64,000 bases of DNA from Obelidium mucronatum. Its lineage: Eukaryota; Chytridiomycota; Chytridiomycetes; Chytridiales; Chytriomycetaceae. Of this stretch, positions 27,551 through 36,957 are shown in pieces (position 1 is the first letter of the stretch; each line of letters opens with the position of its first letter). The DNA lies in the NCBI GenBank assembly GCA_025765595.1, contig JAIVFH010000047.1:1-64000 (forward strand), written 5' to 3'. Under the pieces are notes generated by a model. It saw nothing but the letters and a program-made list of their open reading frames with translations. It ran no database searches and was not told the origin of the DNA. The position numbers and the translations under genes are program-made.

Positions 27551-28777
27551 ATGGACGAAACCTTCAACAGCAACAACCTATACAACAACAGCGGCAGCAA
27601 AAACAACCAACTCGTAACATGCAGAGCATCTAATAACGACGTTGAAATCATTGCCAACGCAGCATACCTAAACTTACCCCTCGACGCAACGCCCATGGCC
27701 AAAGTCAACGCGATCCTGGCCCAACACAACATCCACGGAAAATACAAAGCCACCTCCAGACATGTAGAAATCCAGGTCACTGCAGCAGAATGGGAAGAGA
27801 TGTACTATGAAATTGCGATCGAAGGGGTGGAACGGGACATCTGGCCCAAAACCTCCTCAGGGGGGGAGACATACTGCCTCCTAGTAAACGGCATCGACAA
27901 CAGCAACGACCTGCCTGCTGAAATGGTTGCAGAAGACATCAAGAAAGCGTACACAAACCTGGGTGCCAAGGTCATGAGTGCCGTCGGCAACGTCAAAATG
28001 CCAAAGAACTACAACAACACAGACAACTCCAGCAGACACCACAAGTCCAACAGAACACACCATCCCAAACCACGCATCACCGTCCAACTGTACTTCGCAA
28101 ATATCGCAGACCAGAAGAAATGCTTGGAGGAATACAACCAAGTCAGATACGGGAGAAACACTGCCCAAGCAGTACGGGCAAACGAACAACTCACCACCAG
28201 GATCGAAAGAGAAAAACGTCGCAGCATGGAAATCCGAAACGCTGGAAACCTTGAAGTCGACGACCTGGAAGAAATCAGAGAACAGCTGTCTGGAGTATAC
28301 TCGTTTAGATTCTACACACCAAGAGACCAACCCAAAGCAATCGAGATCATCATGAAGAGTGACAACGATGCAGTCGATAAAGACAAAACAAAGGTTAGCA
28401 TCCAATTAAACACAACATCTCTAAGAGGAAAAAGATCTAACTCACCAACAACAACAAAGCTGAGCCTTGGAAAAGAAGGAGAGAAATCCTTCTACTCAGC
28501 ACGCAACAGATACTACACAGTTGACGGGAAACTGGTCCAACGCGGATACTGCGACACATGCAGCGAAGACCACCTGACCATGGTCTGCCCGATTATGGAG
28601 AAAGAAATCGATGACGCATTCAACAAAGTGGCCAACGCCAACACCCGGAAGACCATCAACACTAGAGACTACAAAACATTAAAGCAAACGTGGAGGGATA
28701 TGCAAACCGCCGCGGAGGCCTCTCGGTGGCTGAAACGGAAGGACTCCAAGCACTCCAAATCACCACCAAAAATGTGA
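26729..28777 (+). CDS. LINE ORF1-like protein with CCHC zinc knuckle
   Basis: An open frame of 682 codons from the first ATG; translation more probably starts at 27551, giving about 408 residues. The C-terminal third has a zinc-knuckle-like motif, 'YCDTCSEDHLTMVC', with spacing C-x2-C-x3-H-x4-C, one residue shorter between C and H than the usual CX2CX4HX4C. It is followed by a basic tail. By analogy with ORF1 proteins of I/Tad-type elements it would bind element RNA. The next open frame overlaps its last 88 nt in the -1 frame. No other domain was recognised. Confidence 0.7.
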   Translation: MQQERMSNGDLRAPVVVAQGGSAGGTAAGGAEVWRVSRPEGRSTRRASSSDASSSDGGDAGNRNRVWKPRSGVLFGGRDAIPTIGKEQSRLRRLRRPNSPLRRSSAAAHGPITSQRCSDVGVWLRAGRDRVETGGLIQPPWQLTLPPQHNNTTIAHVHTVPLHLCVCNNENETKETKRNEVTNKTKHNNPTYQTTTIPTQTTECKRNNNRPIKNSRDKRGFYCYSNSNGRDQQRQAQLGKPKAKLQIETPQLSNPNKKQKEETSITKNRHHTSKMDETFNSNNLYNNSGSKNNQLVTCRASNNDVEIIANAAYLNLPLDATPMAKVNAILAQHNIHGKYKATSRHVEIQVTAAEWEEMYYEIAIEGVERDIWPKTSSGGETYCLLVNGIDNSNDLPAEMVAEDIKKAYTNLGAKVMSAVGNVKMPKNYNNTDNSSRHHKSNRTHHPKPRITVQLYFANIADQKKCLEEYNQVRYGRNTAQAVRANEQLTTRIEREKRRSMEIRNAGNLEVDDLEEIREQLSGVYSFRFYTPRDQPKAIEIIMKSDNDAVDKDKTKVSIQLNTTSLRGKRSNSPTTTKLSLGKEGEKSFYSARNRYYTVDGKLVQRGYCDTCSEDHLTMVCPIMEKEIDDAFNKVANANTRKTINTRDYKTLKQTWRDMQTAAEASRWLKRKDSKHSKSPPKM

Positions 28778-29583
28778 AAAGAAGACAAGAAACGCTCAAC
28801 GTCAACACCAGCCACAACACCAACAGCAACTACAACAATCCCAACCAAGGCTCCAACCCACTACTCCTAAACAACAACAACGCCACCAATACCAACACCA
28901 GCAGCACCAACACCGCAAATGGAATGCCCAACCTCAGCGAAATCCTGGGTGAGTACATTAAAAAAAGCCAAGTGGAGGAAATAGTGCAAAAAGCAGTACT
29001 CAAAGCACTTGGAATGAAAGATGAAGACGACGTCCCCAGATCGGGAGAGGAAACCAAAGGCTTCAGAAGATGGAGCGAATACGTAGACGACGACCTGTAT
29101 ACGTATGGTAAGCGCCTCGACGAACTTGAAAAGGAGGCCGACAACCGAAGACGAGAGAACTACGACCTTGACGCCGCAATTCACGGAGACAGAGAGCACA
29201 AAGGACTCATGGATAGACTGGAAGACGTGGAGGAAACGGTCTTCTGCAAAAATGAAACCCTGGACGAAGACGAGGAAATGGAAAATAGTAACGATAACAA
29301 TGATGACGAGTTGGACAACAGCAGCAACAACAATGGAGACGGTAGCGAAAACGAAGACGAAGAAAAACCAACAGCCCACACCGAGCTCAAAGAAGACACA
29401 GCCGAAAAGGAGGACACTAAAACCAACAGCAACAACGAGGGAAGCAACAACGGAAACACAAACGAAACCTCTGGAGGAAGCGTGACCCCGGTCCCTACGT
29501 CGAAAAAGAGAGCTGGAGACACTGGAAACGAAAAGGAAGGAAGAAAAAGAAATGCCCTGAAATGGGCCGAAGAGGCAGAGTAA
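28690..29583 (+). CDS. LINE second upstream open frame, acidic Asn-rich protein
   Basis: An open frame of 297 codons, overlapping the zinc-knuckle frame by 88 nt and shifted -1. The listed start is a GTG; the first ATG inside begins 'MPNLSEILGEYIKKSQ' near 28922. The N-terminal part is Asn/Thr-rich, the middle is helical and charged, and the C-terminal half is extremely acidic (runs of Asp, Glu and Asn). It could be a continuation of ORF1 reached by frameshifting, a separate protein, or an artefact of an indel. Its stop overlaps an ATG of the next frame as TAATG (29581-29585). Confidence 0.5.
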   Translation: MEGYANRRGGLSVAETEGLQALQITTKNVKRRQETLNVNTSHNTNSNYNNPNQGSNPLLLNNNNATNTNTSSTNTANGMPNLSEILGEYIKKSQVEEIVQKAVLKALGMKDEDDVPRSGEETKGFRRWSEYVDDDLYTYGKRLDELEKEADNRRRENYDLDAAIHGDREHKGLMDRLEDVEETVFCKNETLDEDEEMENSNDNNDDELDNSSNNNGDGSENEDEEKPTAHTELKEDTAEKEDTKTNSNNEGSNNGNTNETSGGSVTPVPTSKKRAGDTGNEKEGRKRNALKWAEEAE

Positions 29584-30449
29584 TGACACCAACAAAACCC
29601 AAACAGCGTCAAAACAAAAGTCAAAAGGAGACAAATAAAATTATTATTAACAAATACTCGACACTCTTTGACTTCAATTTCACAAAAACGACAAATATAC
29701 CAACAGCGCCCTCAACACCCCAAGAACCAGAAGATGCAAACCAACCAACAACAAACAAAATCGCAACTCTCAAAAGAAAACATACCAATGAAACAAAAAG
29801 CATAGAAAAAACCAACAAACGCGGCAAAACGGAATCAACAAACGAGAATACTGACGCAAAGATGGACAACAGACCCAGCGGCAACACAACAATACCCAGC
29901 AATAAAGCACTCAAGGTAAGAGAGCTTATTTTGGGAATTAGTAGAGAAGTGCTGAAAAACGGAGACCTAACCGACGCCTCAATCAAAATCGTAGAAAAAC
30001 TAGAAAAGGAAGGGGATTCCTACCCCCAGGGAGGAGGGTCCAGCAGCAAACAGCAACAAATGCTAAACAATAAAAGAGCCAACTGGCTTGAACTAAAAAT
30101 GTATAAAATTTTACATGACAAAGACACAAATGGAATCCTCCAAGAAAACGAACAAGAAAAGACCTACCCCCAACTGTACTATCCTGTGAGACAAATGATA
30201 AAAAGAAAAGCCAGAGAAGAAGAGGAAACCGCCCAAAGGGGTCCATATACAACTGTTAGCGTAGCAGTCCAAAAGAAAATAGACAACCTTATGAAGATAT
30301 TAGAAACCGAAAGAACCAACCCCAAACGAACCAAGACCACACCAAAAGGAGGAGACGCCTCCGCCACCCTAAGTACCCAAGCTACCAACACAAAAAAAAA
30401 GACAACACTGCCAACTCCACAAACTACCCCCTCTAAAAGCGCAAAATGA
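29562..30449 (+). CDS. LINE third upstream open frame, Thr/Lys-rich protein
   Basis: An open frame of 295 codons, again shifted -1 relative to the preceding one. If translation reinitiates at the TAATG overlap it starts at 29583 ('MTPTKPKQRQ'). It is low complexity and basic at both ends, with a more ordinary helical centre ('KALKVRELILGISREVLKNG'). No recognised domain. Ribosome reinitiation at TAATG or ATGA overlaps is known for some non-LTR elements; here it is inferred from the overlap only. Confidence 0.5.
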   Translation: MGRRGRVMTPTKPKQRQNKSQKETNKIIINKYSTLFDFNFTKTTNIPTAPSTPQEPEDANQPTTNKIATLKRKHTNETKSIEKTNKRGKTESTNENTDAKMDNRPSGNTTIPSNKALKVRELILGISREVLKNGDLTDASIKIVEKLEKEGDSYPQGGGSSSKQQQMLNNKRANWLELKMYKILHDKDTNGILQENEQEKTYPQLYYPVRQMIKRKAREEEETAQRGPYTTVSVAVQKKIDNLMKILETERTNPKRTKTTPKGGDASATLSTQATNTKKKTTLPTPQTTPSKSAK

Positions 30450-30508
30450 AGAAGAGTTATATGAAATAGAACTACATAATAAAATATACCAGGGAAAACC
30501 CAGGACAA

Positions 30509-33500
30509 GTGAGAACCAAACTAGACGAAACCATGCGAGTTGCAACCTACAACTGCAGAGGACTTAACGACACAACAATGATCCAGATAATGCAACTCCT
30601 AAAAAATCATAGCATAGACATACTCCTTATCCAAGAAACCAAATGCACAGACAAGCACGCGCAAAAGCTAATAGCCGCATACAAAGGCGACTTCAACGGA
30701 CTATCCTATTGGACAAACGCAACAGGTACCACGCTAAAAGCGGCAGGTACCGGAATCATTATGACAGAGAAATGGAACAGACACTTCACTAAATGTGAAA
30801 AGACAAGTGCAAGTCTAATGTCAGTAACACTTACGTTCCGCGAAGGTACTATCAGAGTAATCAACACATACTGGCCATCTGATGACACTGCAGAAAACAC
30901 AAAAAACACTCTGTCAGCACTTAACAAATGGCAAACTGACGACAAGGGAAGCAGAAAACACATTGGCACAATCATTGCAGGAGACATGAATGAAGCCTGA
31001 AACCACCAATGACTGGAAATCTGAAAAAGTAAACGCCAGACCAGCCAAAAAGCACAGCTTGATCAAATGGCTGAGAGAGAGAAACTATGAAGATGCGTAT
31101 AGAATAATCAATGAGGACCAAATAAGCTATTCATACTTCAAAATGGAAAGAAACAGAATTGTTCAAGCAAGTAGATTAGACGCCATCTGGCTTGGGCAGA
31201 ACCTGGCTAACCTCACATCCCAGTGTCAATGCCTGTCCGAAACACTGGACTACAGACACTCCGACCACACACCTGTAATTGCAGACATTGAAATAAATCA
31301 GCTCCTCAAACCTGCAAAGAAACCTAAGAAAGAAATAAGGAGAGTTGTCGATCTCGAAAAAGCAACCGAGGAACACTGGCAAAAATTCCAAGAAAAACTT
31401 GACCTAGCCCTAACAAAAAGCAACCTACTTGCAGAACTGGCAGAAGCTACAAACACATGGCAAACTGAAAAAGGCAACACAGAAAGAATCCAAGAGCATA
31501 CTAAGATAGCCCAAGACCTGATGAAATGTAGAGAACCCAGCATGACTGAAAACTTGTATGACCCTAAGGGAAAAGAAGAAGTCATGAAAACATTGGATAA
31601 AATTGCCCAAAAACACACTGAACTGGTCACACAAATTGCCCTTGAAATCCTACCTACAAGAGAATGTGGAAAAGAACACAAGAAACCAGGAATCCACAAC
31701 CAGTGGATAACACTGTACAGCAACCTGGAAAAATGCATCCAGGAAACGAAGAGGTTTGACAACAAAACAGTAATAATAAACAAACAAAACCAAAGGAAAA
31801 CTCCAAGAATCCATGGAGACAACAGAATATGAATGGACCAGACCACAACCTAGCAAAGAAATCGGAACGCCACTCGAAAAACTACGAGCAGAAACAAACG
31901 CATGGCTCATAGAACAACAAAACGACGTTAGGAAAAAGATGGAACAGGCAACAACACAGGCAATCACCCAAATGATTGAGGAAAATGTAGCCGCAAGAAA
32001 CAATAGAATGAATAAAAACACCAAGAGATTCCTCAACAGCGTACTAGATAGGTTCCACAAGATTGACCTGGACCGAATCAAAGTCACTGAACAAGATGGA
32101 ACTAGCTACATAGAATTTGATAGCGAAAAGGTCAAAGAAGAGGTAGCAAAACAAATGAAGGAATGGTTCCACAGACGACCAGACAAAGAATTTAAAGAAA
32201 GCTCCATCTTCCGAGAAGCCTATAAGCCAATAGAAAGCATTGACGAAGAAATATACGAGCCCATGAAAAATAAAATCACCGAAGAAGAGGTCGGCGAAGC
32301 CCTAGCAAACCTAGGAACCAAGAAAGCCCCAGGAACTAGTGGAATAACCAAAGAACTTCTCACCAGGGGAGGAAAAGAGAACTGGAAACTTGTTGTGAAA
32401 ATGATACAAATTAGCGAAGAATACATGGACTCACCCACTAGCTGGCTACAAGGTATCATCAATCCCATTCCCAAAAACCAGGAATGGGGAGCAGACATCT
32501 ACTCAACGAGGCCCATTGCCCTCCTCGAAACACTATACAAACTACAAGAAATGATCAAAAAGAACAGACTGATACCAATCCTTGAAAAGAACAATGTCCT
32601 CAAAGGAAGAAACTGTTCAGTTCTCCCTGGCGAATCCACCGACCCAATCCTACACTGTGTCAAAGCAATCATTGACCACTGCATAGAAACCAAAAAGGAG
32701 TGCTACATCCTGCTGAACGACATCAAAAAAGCCTTTGACTCAGTCAGCCCAAGAGCAGTGATGAGAAGCCACCGAAGAATCAAAATTCCATACTGCTACT
32801 CAGCCTGGAAATACAACACACAACAAAGACTCACCGCAAAAATAAGAACAGCCATGGGAGAAACTGAGACCATCAAAATTGGTACAATGATCCAACAGGG
32901 ATCGGTCTTGGCGCCAATTGAATGGAGAATCTTTTGGGACACCATACTGTGTGTAATTGATCAAGAAACCAAGGGAGTGACCCTGTCAGCAAAAATCAAA
33001 ACCAAATATAATGGAAGAGATTGGGACACAAAACACCTATCTGAAGACATAGCAGCACTTGCGTTTGTTGACGACACAAACACAGTAGCAAACAACTGGA
33101 AGGAACTGGAAGTCCAAGCGGCACTACTATACGAGTTCCAGGAAGGAAATACCATCACATCAAATACAAAAAAAGTCAAAGTGATAGCAATTAACCCTAC
33201 AGCACCGCACACATCCCTCACATGGGGCGACAAAAGTGAGGTGGAAGTCCTCAGGAAAGATCAAAGCGAAAGAATATTAGGAAACTATTTCTCTGCCGAT
33301 AACCTGAACACCAGGGCAATTGAAGAAATCCAAGCCCAAATCAAAGATATGATCAATCTGCTAAAAGACAAAAGAATCACTGACAAAAGCACTGTCATGA
33401 TTATCAACAACGTACTCCTACAACAAATAAGATACAAGTGGCAAACTGTACCAGTCTGCCCCAAAGACGTAGAGCAATGGTTCACACCAGTACTAGGACT

Positions 33501-36371
33501 TGTAAAGCAGAAGGCCAAACAGCCCATCAGCATACCAACAACCCAAATGAAACACACACAACTGTACAACCTCATTGACTGGAACGACCTATTCATGTAC
33601 GACAGCATAAGTAACCTAATGATCCAAGTAAACTCTGAGGATCTGCTCGGTAGAGTAACAAAAATAAGACTTGCAAACCTCCAGGAAGAACTGGCCCTTC
33701 CTCACTGCCCACTAGAATCACCATTCCCTGCCAAGGTGGAAAAAGGAACACACCATCTTGCTGCCACACTGAACAGAATGTTCAGACACAACTTGAGTAT
33801 AATACCAATCAAACACCTCAATAACGAAGGACACACTAAACCTGCGTTCGGGAAGATAGAGGGAGGAGAAACCTCAATGTACCACGCAATATCAAACTAC
33901 GTGGTCTATAATGAAGTCAAACTCAGCCTAAAAAAGTGGAACATCCTGTTTGTAGAGCAAATCCTCTGCAAAAACTAGCAGGAGAATACTCACCCAACAG
34001 GAGATGGCAATAAGATACCCAGGATTTTGTGCCGGTAAAGAGAAATGGTACTCTACAATCACACAAACACTCCAAAAAGCAACAACCAATGGCGTGTCTA
34101 GACTAAATGAAATTGCAAAAAAAACCCCAAACCCATTTGCAAATGAGAAATCAACCATGAACCTACTGAGCCAAGTAAAAAACGAGGATATAGTCTCATG
34201 GACAACCACAAATGGAAACACTGAATATGGTCAAGTAGCCAAATGCACACTTATAAAAGGTAAGATGACATACACACTCAAACACCTGAGAGAAGTTTCC
34301 TTGGAGGGATGTCATGAGATCAACCCCCGTGGCAACTGGGACGCAAACAAAATCCACGTGGCAACATGCTGGGAAAACGAATGCCCACAACGCCAAGAGA
34401 GCTCCTGCACAGTGGAATGGTGCGGTGAAATACAAAAGGAAAAAACAGAAACAAAAGGGTCCTACAAAGTTACCTTCGCACGCACAAACAAACCAAATGT
34501 AGGTACTGAAGAAATTGAAATGGACATATGGACAACTGAAAGGACACCCCAAGAAGAAATTGTAATGGAGCTGAACAACTCTGAACATCCATCCACCAAG
34601 AAAAACCTACCATGGAAAGCGTGGGAGTATGGCAACAGCATTGAAGATGGAATGAAAAGAGCTAAGAAATACTTCACATGCAAAGACAAACAAACACTTG
34701 AGGCAATTGGAACAAGAATTGAAAACACACAAACATATGATGCCATTTACACAGATGGATCACTTAAGACCATTGATGGAGTTCCTAGTATTGCAGGATC
34801 AGTCTACGTGAGGGAAGGAGCCAGCAACGGCAGACAAGCCAACTTCAAACTGGAAGGATGGGCAAACTCAACCAACCCGGAACACATAGCAATGAACGCA
34901 GCACTCCTAGGATGTGGAAAGCATCAAAACACTATCAACATTGATAACATGGCCGTTATTGGAACATACGAAAGACTAAAAGAACTCAACTTCAACATAC
35001 ACCCTAGAGAACTGAACAAGAAAGCCAACGTAATGTCGACAGCAATTACCTGCGAAATAATGAAAGAAAGAAGAAGAGAAGGAATAACACAACTTCCAGT
35101 AAGTCAAACACGTAAAGGGACACAGTGGAGAAATAGGAAATGAGCAAGCTGACAGGGACGCCAACTGGGGGACACACAGCGCCAATGCTCACCCAAAATA
35201 TGCATGCACAATCCAACGTCCAATTCATACTCAAAGCAGATGGAAATCTTATTGAAGGAGCATACCGAAACAACCTAAAAGAAATCACAAGGATAGCGGC
35301 ACACCTGGAATGGGTCGAGCAACCCAAACACAAACACATCAAAGAGCTCCAAGACAAAATAGACCTAGGACTCACATTCACTGTTGTCCAATGTGGGCAC
35401 AAAGTAACATCACTCTTCACCAGTGAGAAACACAGCCATTACAGAAAGTACCTGATTAACTCGATGCATAGACAACTACCAACCCAAAAAGAAATGAGAA
35501 GAAGACACCAAGATCTATACCCAGATGGATGCTGCCGGGTATGTCTATCTGACGAAGAAGAAACCAATGAACACTTATGGAACTGCCCAGCAATGCAAGA
35601 AATCAGGGAGGAAATCATGTCCAACTTCATCAACTCACTGAGTAAAACAATCAATGAGGAATGCCAAAAAGAAGACAAACAAAATCCCCAACAACCAACC
35701 AGCATGGAAGGGGAGATTGAACCAATACTGATTGGGAAAACAGAAAAGGAACACAACCTGACACAAGAAGAAATTAAACAGAAAATGAACAAGTGGTTTA
35801 GAAACTGGATGGGACAACCAGTGACTCAGCAAACAGATGAAGAAACAGACCTCATAAACAATGAAACAGACAGATTCTCATTTGAACACGTAGCAGGGTA
35901 TGGACTAATTCCTAAAGTAACCCAAGACTGCATTAAAAAATGTGGCGTTCAGAAAACAGAAAGTACCAGAAGAATCATCATCCAGGCATGGAAAGAACTG
36001 AGATACCAAGTGAAGGAAAAGATATGGAAATACCGAAATGAGAAAACAATTGAATTTGAAATTGCCTGTGGAATCACAGAGAAGGCCAAGAACAAGAGGA
36101 AGGAAAAAACAACCAAAAAGGAAGGACCAAGGAACAAAACAGAAACCAAAGAAATAAGAACAACCAAAAACACGAAAATTAAAAAGAGACAATATGTCAA
36201 CTATGCGAAGGGGCCATGAACCCAACTGGAAACCACGAATGCTCCGGGAGGATGGGAAGGATCAAAAAAGCAATCAAAATCCTCATTGAGGACAGAAAAG
36301 GCACCAAAAAAATACAACCTGGATGGACAACCACCTCCAGCAAGTACATGAGCGCCTACACAAAAAACTGA
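30509..36371 (+). pseudogene. LINE ORF2: endonuclease, reverse transcriptase, RNase H, zinc fingers (frameshifted)
   Basis: The likely start is the ATG at 30533 ('MRVATYNCRGLND'). The endonuclease domain spans two frames: 'IQETKC' and 'IIAGDMNEA' up to about 30985, then 'RLDAIWL' and 'SDHTPVIADIEI' in the next frame. The reverse transcriptase lies at 31813-33978, with 'KKAFDSV' (motif A), 'QQGSVLAPIEW' (motif B) and 'LAFVDDTN' (catalytic motif C). RNase H runs from about 34700: 'DAIYTDGSL', 'NPEHIAMNA' and 'INIDNMAV' in one frame, then 'VKGHSGEIGNEQADRDAN' (from 35103) in another. Two fingers follow: 'CRVC...EHLWNC' near 35535-35585 and 'CQLCEGAMNPTGNHEC' near 36195-36240. Frame changes fall near 30985, 31820, 33970, 35095, 35200 and 36185. 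Every catalytic motif survives, so decay is recent, or some shifts are sequencing errors. Confidence 0.85.
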
Positions 36372-36691
36372 AGAATTTGAATACCAACCTAAGCGAAACC
36401 ATGAATCAAGAAACTGTACAGAAGCAAATGAGAATCAACTACCAAAAGGAAAAAACTGACAAAGATGACCGAGGAAAAGATCAAAGACTGAAAAGGAAAT
36501 TAGAAGAACTTGAAGAATATGAGGACCGAGTCTTCAAAGACCTGAGAAAAGGAAGGATCACCCTGGAAGGGGTCAGAGAAGGAATAGAAATGGAAAGGAA
36601 GAGACTCGGAATACCAGAGGACGACGAAAATGAAGAAGCAACAGCCGTGGAAGAGGGAATGAATCCCTGGGCAGGTGCAAGCCGCACCTAG
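36323..36691 (+). CDS. LINE 3'-terminal small open frame, charged coiled-coil-like
   Basis: An open frame of 122 codons that begins inside the end of the shifted ORF2 frame and runs past it. It is highly charged and probably forms a long helix or coiled coil ('LKRKLEELEEYEDRVF'), with an acidic C-terminus. It is either the true C-terminus of ORF2 reached by another frame change or a small extra ORF. Its codon and base usage matches the rest of the element. No domain recognised. Confidence 0.5.
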   Translation: MDNHLQQVHERLHKKLKNLNTNLSETMNQETVQKQMRINYQKEKTDKDDRGKDQRLKRKLEELEEYEDRVFKDLRKGRITLEGVREGIEMERKRLGIPEDDENEEATAVEEGMNPWAGASRT

Positions 36692-36701
36692 CATCAAGTA
36701 C

Positions 36702-36727
36702 CTTAGGGGCAGTAGCGCCCCCCTAAG
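36702..36727 (+). promoter_or_regulatory. 3' UTR stem-loop of the LINE
   Basis: 'CTTAGGGG' (36702-36709) pairs perfectly with 'CCCCTAAG' (36720-36727) around a 10-nt loop. It sits just after the last open frame and about 220 nt before the poly(A). A 3' hairpin can serve as the recognition element for the reverse transcriptase of stringent-type LINEs; that role is inferred here. Confidence 0.55.
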
Positions 36728-36957
36728 AGGAAATCAAGAGCCAAGTCATAATTGGAGGGGTTTTGGGGAGGATGAGGGAGGGAGGAAATGATTGGGATTG
36801 CAAGTCGGGGTCGTAGCGTTGGTAGGCGGGAGGTCTGCAAGGGAATAGAGTAAATGGGGCCGGGTCTTGTTAAACCGTTTTAAGAAATTGGAGGGGGATT
36901 AGCAGTTCGACAAAGTGTTTATTACAAAATACAGCTCATGTTATTTAAAAAAAAAAA

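Larger units (their letters stand above)
26657..36957 (+). mobile_element. Non-LTR retrotransposon (LINE, I/Tad-like group), about 10.3 kb, frameshifted
   Basis: This element interrupts a satellite unit and ends in an 11-nt poly(A) (36947-36957). On the plus strand it has a GC-rich 5' region, three overlapping upstream open frames and then an ORF2. ORF2 encodes, in order, an endonuclease/exonuclease/phosphatase domain, a reverse transcriptase with FVDD, RNase H, and two cysteine-histidine fingers. A last small frame follows, then a 3' untranslated tail with a stem-loop. The coding strand is strongly A-rich, unlike the flanks. No long terminal repeats are visible. ORF2 changes frame at least six times, so this copy is probably inactive as read, unless some shifts are sequence errors or programmed. 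The endonuclease-RT-RNase H order is typical of the I and Tad groups; the precise clade is not determined. Confidence 0.93.

Noticed and set aside
27038..31846. Long minus-strand frames opposite the LINE
   Set aside because: They are Phe/Leu/Val/Ser-rich mirror frames caused by the A-rich coding strand; motifs for all domains lie on the plus strand.
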